64,000 nucleotides of DNA, from contig JAZBQD010000030.1 in the NCBI GenBank assembly GCA_036583965.1, positions 55,367,551 through 55,431,550 on the forward strand, read 5' to 3'. Positions within the stretch are counted from its first letter, which is position 1, and every line of letters begins with the position of its first letter. A program made the translations under genes and the position numbers. The notes below the pieces were generated by a model. It worked only from the letters and a program-made list of their open reading frames with translations, was not told where the DNA came from and searched no databases. The stretch comes from Prunella strophiata (lineage: Eukaryota > Chordata > Aves > Passeriformes > Prunellidae). Below are positions 1 through 13,200 of this stretch, piece by piece.

Positions 1-2407
1 GAACTGGAACTAGGAAAAGCAATTCTTGCAGTGTTATGGACAGAAGTCATTTATTTTTACTACATATAATAGTGTGGGTAAAACTCAGCGGTTTATATAA
101 CACTGCTCTCCTACAGGACTCGAGGGGGCTGTACAGGGGTGGTGAGCATCCCTATTCCCTGGGGCAGAGAAAGTGAGGCACTCAAAGGTTAAATACACTG
201 CCCCCAGTCTTACACCAGCTACACTGGCTGGAAACCAAAGGCAGAATCCAGACCTTTAGCCACTTCCTCCTCATTTCCTCAGATATCACATGGCCTTGCA
301 GACAAATAAAGGTGTGTCCTGAACTCCAGCCCTGATTAGGAATTGCAGAAAGCCAACCAACACGCCAAAGGAAAGGTGTCTGCTCGCTTGGGCACCCATC
401 TGCCCCCACTAACAACCACGGAAGCCTTGCCACCAAGTGAAGCAGGAGCACCACAGGAGCTTTCCCCCCACTAATCCGTGGTCAGAGCCACATTAGCAGA
501 CTAACAAGCCCCTGTGTATCCTTCACAAGCCTACTGACTGCCTCAAATGTCTATTCTTTTGAGGTCTGTTTCTACAGCCAACAGACTCCTAGAAAGTTCA
601 ACCAAGGTGCATATTTCCTGCCTTATTAGCAAGGGGAAGGATAGGAATCTGAATATGATCCTTTTTAAAACGAAATTATAAGGAAAATATTCCTGGAAGT
701 GGTGGGCATTTGCACAGATGTCTTCCAAAAGAGCCTTGTGAAGGTAGGTGTCTGCTTTATTTCTTCAGCTTTTGATAACCTTGACATAACTACCTCATTT
801 TACAAGTCCAACTATCCCTGGGATGACTATCTATGATAAATATAAACTTACCTGTTCCCAACATATGTATTTCAAAGTGCATGACAGCTCTTGTTTGAAA
901 ATGATATTTTAGCCTTAGATGAAGAAACTAGGATGCATCTATTTAGCTGTTTCACAGCCATATGTTTTTTTTACAGGAAGAATACACTTTGAGCATACGT
1001 AATTAAAAGATACCCTGGAAAGGGATTTAGGAAGCGCTGCATTATGGTATTTTTCCTCCTTGTGCTATTAAAGAACTGTTCCTTCTGCCTCTAGACAAGT
1101 GATTTCTCTAATGTCAAGCAGTTGTCTGACTTGCCTTACCACCTAACATTTTCATCATTTTAATTGATCCATGGAATATAAAAAGTCATTCAACACACTG
1201 GCTCTGAAGATACCTCCATGTCTTGATGAGAAGCTTAAAGCCACATACTTACTATGTAAAATTTTTTTCCCCAATAAGGTACTTTTGGATAAGGTACTTC
1301 AAGTGTCTCATACCAGATCTGCAGAGACAGGTGAGCTGCATGAAATCAGTAGGTACAGAAAACAGACTGGACTACTTTTTATTTATCAATGAATATTTCT
1401 TCACATTCACCTGCCACATTGCATTCCCTCTTTGTGAGAGGAGAGAGGCATGAAAGGTGATTTCTTTTTAGATGATTCTGTATTAAATCTTACAAAAGTT
1501 ATTTTAGAAGGTATTTTCTTAGACATATTCAAGGACCAGATCAATGAAAGATTCTGTACAGTCTCTGAGGCATGTATTCCCACCTGTGTTGTAGTTTGCA
1601 GGTTCAGTAGAAAAATCCAAATAGAAACTGCAGATTTCACATTGGGAAAAAATAAATACATTTCACTCATTTAAAAAATTATCACAGTAGGAAAATAGCC
1701 AGTAAACAATAGATTCAGAGGGGTTTAATCTTGGCCCCAGTGAGATCAATGGGAGTTTTGCCATGGATTTCAAAAAAGCCAAAATTTCACCCAGAATCAT
1801 ATACAATTCTTTAGCTGACAACAATCATAAACATCCTGCCACCCCATTGTATAAGTTAAATATTAATAAGCATCTGTAAACATCCTGCAATTTATCTGAT
1901 ATAAAAAATACTATAATAAAAACAATGCAGCATCTCAAGCACTGTATAGTTTTAAGTTTTTTTGGCTCTACACACAAGTTGGCATTGTTATATTGGGCAA
2001 AACCAGGGTATGTATATACATCTCTATGTACAGGTGTGCTCTCACATAAACACTATGAACTAGGTACTACATATCTACACACATCCACACAAATACTGGC
2101 AAGAGAATGACATTCATAGGTATGGCATGTAAAAAGCCTACCCATGATAAATTTGAGGACTGCTTTTATGTGAGGAGCAATTTCTCTCCAAGAAAATAAT
2201 CTGTAGGCTTACATGTAAATGCTATAAGTGAAATACAAGAACAATCTCCAAGGGGCCTAAAGTACTGTTTAAAGCATGGCATATGCCTAAGTCCCAAAAG
2301 ATTTATATGATTGCAAAGATGATGGACTTTCCTTGTGGAATGAACAGGAAGAAGGGGAAACAAAGGGCAGAATTTACTGAGTTACACACCAGATTTTATC
2401 TAAACCT

Positions 2408-2449
2408 GTTAGATGTTTTCATCTAACAAACCATGTTAGATGTTTTCAT
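2408..2449. repeat. Hairpin GTTAGATG-TTTT-CATCTAAC plus direct copy
   Basis: A perfect 8-bp stem with a TTTT loop at 2408-2427. The left arm and loop recur as GTTAGATGTTTTCAT at 2435-2449. It probably arose by a local duplication or template switch. Confidence 0.9.
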
Positions 2450-4895
2450 TTTCAATTGAATATAGGTTTAGATTGAGTGGAAATCACCTGTTTCAGCTCT
2501 TTGCTACAAATTGCCATTTAGACCCAAATATATGAGTTATGCAGAGAACTAGACAGTGTCACATCTCTGCAACACTTCCATGTGTAGTTCATGCATCCAC
2601 TCATGCATGTAAGTGGATGTTACTACAGAATTAACCAACAGCTGTACTTGACTGGAATACCAGTGTAAGTTACAAGTCTGGCTAATGACAGAAACCACCC
2701 ATGCTGGGTTGGGATCCTCTCAGAACCTTTGAAATACCTTTAGATGAAATTTACCTTTCTTGAATGCCAGAACATATATTAGAAATACATTAATGCAATT
2801 CCATAGTGCTCAACATTTGAAGATATCTGCTCTAGACAGACAGATGTGACTGTGAGAAGTTTTGTTACTAGTGACTGATAGGTTTGCCATTACCATGAAT
2901 TAAGACAAGAAGCTGCTAATATTATATGACATTAAATTATTTGTGTGTGATGACAGCAACAAAGAAGAGCCAGAGGGAAGGTGCAGACATCAGGCCCCCT
3001 TCACCTTTCAGGAGCATCTCAACAGCTTGTACTCCTTATGTACAAATGCCATCTATTGCATGTTTCACACTGTGAATATCACCTTGCCATTTGATGATCC
3101 TGTCAACATACAAGCATATTAAATTCCTAAGGTAACTGGCAGCTCTAGGGAGGTGCCTAAAAGAGTTTCAGCTCTTCTAGGATTCAAAGGATATGATGTA
3201 AAAAGGTGGCTAATGAAACAAATTATTTCAGGACAGGTTCACAAGCTGTGCCTCTTGAGTTGGAAAAATGGTAATTTTTGTTGAATACGGACAACCGCGT
3301 TTTTCAAGGTACCCTGATTTAAGGAGACATAAAACCAAGACAGAAAGTACAGACACCACAAGTAACAGATGCCTGTAGAAAATCCTCTGGAATGTGGCTA
3401 GGCACACAGTCCAAATGCCTGTTTCAATGTATAGACATGGCATCTTGCGAGAGGACAGTGCTACTAGGAACCTTCACAGTGAGAATCTGCATGCCTGTGT
3501 GCTCCTTTTAAGCCTTCCTAAACCTATCCACCTAGAAAATCTTGTATCCTTGAAATTCTCATTAAAAGCCTTCAGGCCCTACTGTTCAGTACACGTGCTT
3601 TCACCATCCCTGAAAAGCAAGACCAAGCAGCTTTGAATGGCTTTCCTCAATCTCCCCATTCACAAAATAATTGACTGTGATTGCAAAGAGAATTATTCAC
3701 AAACAGAGCTTACTTCAACTAACACCAGGAGAAAAACAGCTGTGTCTCTAACTCTTTCCCTGTTAATGACACTGTCAGGTTATTAATTAAACTGGGTTTT
3801 TAACCAATTAATGCTTTAGTTTAAAAAAATTGGGACTTAAAATGCTATTCCTTCAAAAAGTCATAGAAGGGATTTGGGGCACTGTGGAGATCTTTTTTTT
3901 AGCTTTACACACAGTTTTCATAATGAAAGCAAACCGTCCAATTTTACTTTTAGTTCATTTCTTCCTGTTCCCAGCTTCCAGTTCACATGCTCTTGTCTAC
4001 CTGGATCAAACATAGCTCCCTAAAATAGTTGTTTCCAATGAATTTGGAACAAGATAGTTGCAAATGACTAAAAATTTTGTACCACATTGCATTTATATTC
4101 AGTAGCTTTTCAATCCTAACACTAGTCTTTGAATAATACTACAAACTATATTTTTCCAAAGTATTTGTTCCACAGAATAAAATATTCACTGGCCATTTGG
4201 ATATTTTCCTACTAATAGCTACCATAATGTTCAGTATTTTCAATATTTTGCACAGCTGGTAGAGTTAGCCTAAAACACTTCTCTTTCCAAGGGCATTCTG
4301 GTATCTCATGTTAATTGTTAGACAGAGCTTCCAACAGGGATTGCAAAAAAAACTTAAAAGATTTTAGTCCACCATGGCTATGGTAGGCTTTGGAGCCTGA
4401 AGCCTTGGTGTATCTGTCTCTCCTCAAGCACCCTACAACTTTTTCCTGGCCTGCCTGTCCAGCTCTTCTGAACAGAAACCATGGAGAGACATGCAAGGGT
4501 CTCATCTTGCCAGAAGCTGGGAACTCATCCAGACACAGGAGCTGGGAAGCAACGTAAAAACATTAATAAAGGCATTACTGGTGTTAAACATAAATGAGGC
4601 ACCAGCTTCTTCTGCCCCACTAATACTAGCAATAGGCTATATGAATTCAAAATCCCATCAGAGAGCTCATCAAGTTTTTGTCAACTGGGAAACAAGTCTT
4701 TAATTATTTAAAATAGATGTTTGTAATTCTACCATGAGCACATATGAATTTTCTGTTGATTGTTCTGAAGGTGATAGGTCTTCCACTACAGCTAAATTGA
4801 TTAAAATTTGTCCAGGAATCCTCCTGGGTATGTATTCATCAGCATTTTGCTCCTTTGCAAAAGTGTTAACAATGTTAATATTTTTTAATTTACAT

Positions 4896-4937
4896 ATGAG
4901 TAGGGGATAATGTTTTATGAGTAGGGGATAATGTTTT
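4896..4937. repeat. 21-bp tandem duplication (2 copies)
   Basis: A 21-base unit beginning ATGAGTAGGGGATAATG is repeated exactly, back to back, at 4896-4916 and 4917-4937. Confidence 0.96.
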
Positions 4938-7900
4938 AAGATTAATTCTATGCACTAAAAAAACCCACAAACCTTTCAAAATATTTTTTTTTTCAGTTAA
5001 AATGTTGAGAGTGATCACTATTAAGCCTACAGAAGTTGCTATGAATTTTGGTATTAGCTCCAACTGGCTACAGAAATAGTCCTCTCTAGTTGGCTTCCAA
5101 ATGGATTACAATTTCTGAGAAACACACTGGTCTTCTGTATGGCAGCAAAGAAAGAACATTTCAAGTACATAAGCTAACACTTAACAGAGCTATGAAATGC
5201 AAATTCTACTAATGCAACAATAGTAGAAAACAACTAGAAAATTTCTTTTCTTTTTGTAAAAAAGATCCATTCCACACTTATACTCTAGATATAAATACAG
5301 GAATTTATACAACCAGTAAAGATTTTATATTGATAATTACCAAATGATGCTTTATCAATCCTGCTGATGCTACCATTCATCTCTGAAGAGAAAGCAGAGG
5401 TATTTTAAGTCCTGTCCAAAGCCCTCAGCTTCCTCAAGTCATCAAAAACTTGTTCCTTAAGACAGCAATACAGTCATGTACAGTTCTTGCAAACATTAAA
5501 TCCTCGCAGTTAGAATAAGCAGCATCAAACCTTGATGATATGAAAATCATACCACAAAAATATATAATCCATGAAAACAGAATCAAAAATACAGGACAGC
5601 CTGTGTTATAAATGTATACAGGATGCTGCAATTGAGAGGTACTTAAGTTATTGGGGTGAAAAAATAAATTTCAAATGACTTCTTTAATTTTATTTTCTGT
5701 GACTCTCACTTACTCATACAAGTGACAAGATGATTTCCTGGTTGTAAGCTAAACAAATTGCTCCAGCTCAGTTATCCTCAATGAGATACATTCCTGTCAA
5801 TTTACCTTTCACAAAGACTTTTTGCACTGCTGATTATTAATTACCAGAACTGTTGAACTCATAGGCAAGAACCTAATATTTAGGGGCACAGAGAGAGCAC
5901 TGCAGAAATAGCTGTAAACACTACTAATGCAATCATTAACAGGAAGCATCAAGCAAAATGGAATCACCATGGGGGGTTTTGTCTTGCATGTACATTATTA
6001 CAACTGTTTTTAAAGTAGGACTATGGAACATCCTCTCATATTTGCTTTTTTATATTAATTTTCCATTGCATGTGAAAAAGGGCTCCTGCCAGTCTTCCTG
6101 AAATGAAGACCACATGCATTGAAAAACACTGATAATTTCACTCTTAAAGTAATGTTCATTATCAAGGCTTTAGGCAATTTTCATTAATAGCATGAGTGAG
6201 TTCAGTTAAAAAGTAAAATTGGCAGGTTATCTATTTCTCTACAAAAAGCATAGGAAAATATAAAATGGACATTTTTGAAGAAAAAAAATCAATACCTCTT
6301 CTTTAAAATACAGCAATGCAGCATTGCAGTATTAATTACTTTGGGCAGGGATAGAGAGATAAAGATGATTTCTATTTATTATTTACAGGACCAAGCATGT
6401 TAATTCCAGTCCCAAAACAAGAAATAGTGGAATGAAATATTCTGGGAGGATTTTTGATCATATGCTTTACACTTTACTGTTTTTCCAAGTTCAAAGCATT
6501 TTTCCTTGAAAGAAAGAGACATTCAGGAGAAAAGAATATTGGTTACGAGGAGAGACATAAAAATGTATCAAAGAAAATTTTCCTTTACCATCTTATTAAA
6601 AAATTGATTTTTGAACCTACTTTTCTTTGAAGTATTGCAAAACATCCCCAACCATGAGTTGGCTTGATTTTATTCAGTTTCTAAAAAGAAGTCATGAGGC
6701 TTCATAAAGACAAAACTTGCATGACCTAAATCAGAGGTTGCTACAGCAATCAAATATAATGAACTGAGAAAATCCTATTTGAACATGAAAAAATAGCAAC
6801 TTACATTTAGCAACCTGCTGCAGTTTTAAAATATGCAGTTCTCTCTCTGAGGTGTAGAGCTTTTCATCTATACAAATACCAGCCACTACAAAAAAAAAAA
6901 TGCAGATTACTCTGCACTCCCTTCAGGCTTTAATCTATACTGAGCACAGGAATGGTGTGTATTTGACTGAGGAGGGAAAAATTTAATCCAGTAAACTTTG
7001 TATAGGGATTGCCTTGATAAATCTAGCATGCTGAGTCAGGCTCCCCAGGATCTTGTTTTCTAAAAAGCTAACTGCTTTTAGGGATGTGTTTACCTTGGTT
7101 TTGTTGCAATATTGGGATGTGTGCTTTGAAGCACTTTTTACAGCATGATTAAATTAGGGAGAATACAGTTCATTAAAAAAATGTTGCTATTTATGTACTT
7201 AGTTCTAGGAGATGAGACTTTTACAGCAGTAAGGAAAAAAACCCAATACTTAGAATAACCATGAGATAATAACACTGTGTTCAGGTTTTCAAAAAAGCCA
7301 CTGTCAGTTAAACAGTTACAACCCACGACCTCCACAGAGAATCCCTGTAAAAATATTTTGAGCCTCCTTGTCAGATGCATTTGCACTTCATAGCCAACAC
7401 TAGTCTAAGGCATAGAGTTGCATAAAATTTGCTCTCCTGGGCATCTAATAAATACAGCATAAATGATACTTACCCTTTTTGTTTTTTCCTACTCACATGT
7501 TCAAAAAAACTTCTTAGGACAATCAAAGTTAAATTCTTTGGTGGTCATTTAGAAAAATGATCATTGATCAGTTGTTGTCCTGTACTGAGGTAATTTGAGG
7601 AGTGCCATAAGAAAGTTGTGTTACAAACAACATTTGCCCATTTTCCCTGCCCAAAAGCAGCTCCCAGTTTTTAATATACTCAGCGTAGACCTCTACAGTG
7701 ACTTGAAGAGATCTGGTTCCCTAGCCCATCTTATGCATTACATACAGCAAGGCTGAAAGTTGTAGATTGTATCTTACAATCAGGAAAGCAAAGTTCTGCT
7801 ATGTATTATGTCCTTGAATAGACCAGAAGATTAACTATGTTGTGTACTCTAATGTCAATATGCTAAAATGCTGCCACATGTTAAAATACAGTGTAGCTTA

Positions 7901-8686
7901 CTGGAGAACCAAAGAGAAAAGGAAATAAAGTTTACTGAAGACTTGGCAGATGTCACCTGAACATCATTAAAGGGGTGAATGTCAAGTACATTAAAATAAA
8001 ACCAAAACCAGCAAACTTTCCATTGTTTGCCTAACTTTCCATTTTTCCATATACTTTTCATACAACAGCCTGAAAGTCATATCATTTGGCAAATGCATTT
8101 GGTTTGTTTTTTATGCAAAACCTAATAGATAATAGCCTTTTACTTTTGTTTGTTTACCAGAATAGTCATTATGTCCACAGAACTCCCAGAGTGGTGCCTG
8201 TTGAACCTACAGCAGCAAGAACACAAAGAACTACAATAAGATAAAAATTAAGCCTGTTTTGATTATTTTGATTTTTTTTCTCCAATAAAACAATGAGGAT
8301 AATAGATTTTTCTTTCCAAGGGATAAGTCCCATCTACTTGCCATGGAACAAATCTGGTCATATGCATGAGAAATGGAGGGCAAAACCAGGATGCAGTACT
8401 TGACATTGGCTCCTTTATACAAGAAAATAAATTTTGGTAAAAAACCAAATGAAACCTTACTCTGCTGTCCATGAGGAAAACATAAATAGATGTTAAGATA
8501 CTCTTTAATATGCAAGAAACATCAAAGCTACTTGATTAAGTCAAGTGTTCCTTGTGCTGCAACAACACATTGCTAGAAACAGCAAGGAGAGAGCAATTCT
8601 GTGCAAGTTTTCTGGCAGGTGGTGCAAAGTCACCTGATCTCAAACATTTAGGTAGGATTTTTTTTTTTTTTTGTAGATATCTGAAA

Positions 8687-8692
8687 TTTATT
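8687..8692 (-). terminator. Candidate polyadenylation signal AATAAA
   Basis: AATAAA on the gene strand, 1.5 kb beyond the stop. About 14 bases downstream is a 15-base A run (plus-strand T run at 8658-8672), so cDNA ends mapped here could be internal priming artefacts. Tentative. Confidence 0.3.
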
Positions 8693-9497
8693 TCCAACTA
8701 GATTAATACTTTTGTGAAAAGTTAAGCAGAAATAAAATTATGAACCTGTTTCATTTAAGTAAAGTGTAAATAACCTTACAAACTCTAGTAAAGAGCAATT
8801 TCTAAACAAAGATGGGTTTAATTTTTTTAACCTGTTTACACTTATGGATTACTGTCTTGCATGTGATTCATCTTAGCATGCATAGCCTAAAACCTTATAG
8901 TCTGGGTTTTTTTGATTTTTATGGTCTACTGATGGTGGACTGCTGTCAAGAAAAAAATATTATACCCTTTTAAAGAAATGCACACAGATGCATTTTTAAA
9001 TTAATAGTTAATTAGCAACAAGTAAAAGTTTACCCCACAAAAATCAAATCAGCTGCTACATTTTAAATATCTTATGTATGATAAATAAAATTAAATTTTC
9101 CTTTAAGAAAATTTCATTAATATTTAAACCTGCTTTTGAACAATAGAATAAATAAAGCAATTAGTGCCTACAAGTTCAAATATGCTACAGATGTTTAAGA
9201 TAACTGAATAACTACATTAAAATGCACCATGAGAAAATTCTTTATCATTTTCCATGCAGGAAGCCAATTGATGTTTTTGTGAGGTACCGGTCTTTCAAAA
9301 ATTCTCATAAGTTAGTTACCTGATAAACCTTCTGTACATGATATATTTAAAAATCTAACTGTACAGTGTTTCAATCATATATAATCTGCTGAATATGGCA
9401 CAAATGCTAAGTCTCCACACCCACACACCCTTTGCCATAGAACACATTTTAGGCATAACACAACACTGAAGAATAGAAAAGTGCCTGAAACTGGAGG

Positions 9498-9521
9498 AAA
9501 AAAAAAAAAAAAAAAAAAAAA
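9498..9521. repeat. Poly-A run (24)
   Basis: Uninterrupted A24 on the plus strand, about 680 bases beyond the DGKH stop codon. Confidence 0.92.
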
Positions 9522-10201
9522 GACTGCTCAAGTAGCAATAAATTAAATCTCATTCAAACCGATAAAAAAGTTGTTCAAGTGTTTAAAGTATCAGATGTGT
9601 CATGCAACAGAACAACAGACAATTCAGGCAGGCACACCATGCATTATAGTTTGCATTCATGGTATCACGAGGTATCTCTCCCCTCTTCTGCACGGCCAGT
9701 GAGTGCTGGATACCTGCGGCACTGCCAGGCGCACGTGTTGAACCTTCCAAACTTCCTGGTCTCCTGCACCGGAGGTTTTACAGAGCTACTCCTCAGGAGG
9801 ATAACCAGATGGCCTCATGCTGTACAGTGGCATCTTGCTGCAGCATAAAGAGAGGCATACTGAGCTGCATGTAAGCAAAGCAATCATTCCTTGATTATAT
9901 ATTCCAGTCAGTGCAGTTCACCATCAACCGATCCATTTACCAAACTGGGCTTATCCGAACTGGCCGATTTGCACACCAAGAAAACATCTTCGCAGAGCAC
10001 ATCACTTTTTCCTTTTTGTTTTGGCACAAATCCTTTTGTACTCTTGCTGCAAGTTCTTCACCACACAAGAATTCAGAGATGCTAGCCTGTACAAACACCA
10101 GTGCTTATTCTTCCATAAACTACAAGGACAGCAAAGTGCCTACAACAGCTTTGCTTCTCCAGCAACTTTCTTTTCTCTCTTTAAGAAAAGCACCAGCATA
10201 A

Positions 10202-10291
10202 TTACACTTCAGACAAAGGGGTGTTCTTGCTGAGCTCTTTAATTCCCTGGAGAATTCGCTTCATATGACCCACTTTCGTTATCCCCAGGTC
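10202..10291 (-). CDS. DGKH: DGKH window exon 27: end of SAM and stop codon
   Basis: 90 bp including the TAA stop at 10202-10204, acceptor CTGTAG after a pyrimidine tract of more than 30 bases. It encodes [20 protein letters not shown] and then SKNTPLSEV. It completes the last SAM helix. The final Ser-Glu-Val fits a class I PDZ-ligand pattern (S/T-x-hydrophobic), which is an inference from sequence only. Human eta ends similarly, as I recall it. Confidence 0.97.
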   Translation of the reverse strand, partial: DLGITKVGHMKRILQGIKELSKNTPLSEV

Positions 10292-13200
10292 CTACAGAAA
10301 ATTTAAAAACAGAAAAAGGAAAAAAGAAAAGAAAAAGAAGGAAGTTTACTTTAAAAATGGGAAAAAGAAACCCCATTGATTATGATCTATCCATGCAACA
10401 GATGCCTAGAAATGTGCTCACTGCAATCAACGCCAACCAGGAAGTGTTAGCAAGAGCTGCTTTACAAAAAGACTGCTTAGAGCATACAATGAATCTCTCT
10501 CTGTCTGGCAGACAAAAAATTACTTACCTGCAACAGTGACAACCCAAGGCACTTCAATATACATCAAAACCATCTTTGGCTTGACTTATAAATTCAAACA
10601 CCCTTCACAATTTCTGGCAAAATAAAGAGAACAATCTCCCCCTCCTCTCTAACACAGCAATCAAATGCTTGGTAGAATGTGATGGATTGGAACTTCTGTC
10701 CAGCAATGTCACTTGATCTGAGGCCCTATGATGTCTGCTTTAATCAACAAACACACATATCCCCAGTTTCTCAAGGGAAAGTGGATGTAATGGCTACAGA
10801 CATGTAGGACAACTTCCCTTTAGAGAGCAATAGAAAGAGTAAGCCTTTGTTTTTCATTCCAAAAAGGTTACATCTCCTAGCATGGATGTTCCTGATTAGA
10901 GAGCTGGAAGAAAAATTCTCAGAAACATGATAGTCATATCCCAAAGGAAATGTAAAAAGCACAAGAGTAAATCTCCTTGTAGCCACTAAATCATTCACAT
11001 CAGCTGAAATGTTTCTATTATTGGTTTCCAGACCCATCTCTGTACGCAACGACAAGAATTTTTTGTAGCAAACTTCTTCCAGAATTAGTAATAGCTTTAG
11101 CAGCATCCTTTTTTCAATTTTGGCTGGTCCAATGATCAGAGAAACAGAATGGGATGCCCAGCTGTGCTAATGATCTCCCACCACACTAATGAATTTTCAG
11201 CTCAGTCTGGTGGAAATCTGCTTCCCTTATCTGTAAAACTCAGCTATGAGAAAGTCTTTAAAATCCATGCTTTAGTGTGTTGAGCAATCAGCAGAGTCAA
11301 ACACTAGTTATTTGCAGAATAAACCTTACATAAATAGATTGTGGTTAAATAACTAAAAAAACCAAAAAAAACAAAAAAAACCAAAAACCAAAAAACTAGA
11401 GAAGTTTTACTATTTTTCTGAAATAGAAATAATTTCATTTTAATAGGAAGATTTTTCCATTACAGAGACATTAGAAAGAAGGGAGTGTAATTAGGAAGCT
11501 TGAAAAAATTTTTCTCATAAAGAGTGGAAAATGAAACCATATATATTATTCTGTACATACTCTACACAAAGACTGTATCTACATTTCTACAGCCACAGAG
11601 AACTCAGAAAAATCTGTATTCTGTATCACTTTAAAATGTTAGCATGCATTTAATATTGGAAGGAAGGGGTGGTAAAATGAGCATGAATTATTTTATTATA
11701 AAGGTAGCGCAGCCAAGATTAAACAGATGGTTTAATTTTCAGAGAGACAAGACTGAATTCTGGTTATGTTAGAGAGAAAAAATACTTGGTTGTTTCTTCA
11801 GTTGAAAACTATCAGCACTATAAATAGACAGTCATCCTTTATAGGACTTTGGCACAAAGGTGTCAGCATTAAGGAGTTCAATTTGTTCATAAAAGTTCCC
11901 AAAGAAAGTGCTGTTCATAAACTACCTGGAAAGAACCTCATGATTTTCCACAAATAAATTTATATTTTATTTTCACTAATAGTCATCTCACTTATAAACA
12001 AATGTAGTACTAATTTTTAATTTAAGATAGTTAATGTAAGTAGTAGTCAAATTCATCCTAAAATGACAGTAATATTTATAATTTAATATTTCTGTAATAT
12101 TGCTTTTTTTTATGTTAAACTTAATTCTCAAGTGAATCAAAAAAAACCACACATAACTGCTGAAACTAATTAAATAGCCAGTTGCTATGTGGAAGATATT
12201 CTACATAAGGGAAAACCCGTAAGGATACTTTCCAAACCACAACAAACCACACAATTTAAAGGTTAAGAACTTACAAATTCTTCAGAACAAATATATTTTG
12301 ATGAGTAGAACTTCTGTTGGATAAGCAATACAGTGAGATGCTGCCAGAGTTCAAAATCAGAAGAAAGAAACATATTATGAAATTCCAAAAAAACTAAGCC
12401 ACTTTTCCCACCAGCCTTTGTAAAGCATTTCACAACACCTTTGATTCAGAGGCAAGAGATTTTAGGTTTATTTCTGTTCCAGCTGAAGTTGCTGTAATGC
12501 TTATCAGAACAGCAAGTCTCAAGAGCCTCATGAAAAATTTTGCAGACCCTTTTCTGCTACACTTCCAAGGGGAAAAAAACCCCAACCAAAACCTCAGAAT
12601 TTTTATGCTTTTATAATAGTTTTTGGTTTGGTGGAAACTAGAATTTATACCGTCATAACACTAGATGCTATTTGGTATTCTCAGTTTACTGCTTATGCAG
12701 AAAAGTTTGCTGAAATTCTCTCATGTCAGATTAAAAGTATCTGCTACATCAGCATATCATGCATCATTCAAAGAACATCATCCTCAAATATCTCTGCATA
12801 TTTGTCAAATATCTCTGCATGACACATAATCTGTTCATATCTAATTGGTATCTAGTTAACAAAAAATCAATTTGACTAAACTACAGTTTTGAAGAAGAAA
12901 CTCTAGTCAGAGTCTGAAGAAAAAAAAATACTTTCTTTTTTCTCAGATATGGCCTTTGAACTACAGCATCACCTCTCCTCCTGCTCTCCCTAAACACTGT
13001 ACTATTTCCTGGCCAAAGGTACCACCACTAGCAAACAATTTATATAAGAACTCCTTAATAATAACATCTTCTAAATGTGAAATCTACCCTACTTGCATCC
13101 CCAGTGTAAAAAGCCATTTAGCATGTCTGAAATCTACCAAATGTTACAAAACTTTTTCCATAAAAGAACTTTTCCAAAACGTGCTGCTGCAAAACACAGG

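Larger units (their letters stand above)
1..8674. other. Distal 3' UTR or intergenic DNA, no gene seen
   Basis: AT-rich sequence downstream of DGKH. Open frames are all under about 95 codons with no recognisable similarity. It holds a hairpin-forming sequence at 2408-2427, a 21-bp tandem duplication at 4896-4937, and other AATAAA words on the gene strand (such as 6375-6380) that could serve longer transcripts. The boundary between UTR and intergenic DNA cannot be set from sequence. Confidence 0.6.
8675..10201 (-). other. DGKH: Probable DGKH 3' UTR (proximal part)
   Basis: Sequence following the stop codon. The part at 9640-10200 is less AT-rich, with several CpGs, unlike the DNA beyond it, as expected for a conserved proximal 3' UTR. 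The first AATAAA on the gene strand that I find lies at 8687-8692. The real 3' end may be further downstream. The 24-base A run at 9498-9521 would be poly-U in the transcript. Confidence 0.45.

Noticed and set aside
1..10201. Search for a second gene downstream of DGKH
   Set aside because: No splice-bounded conserved peptide was found on either strand; the neighbouring gene must lie outside.
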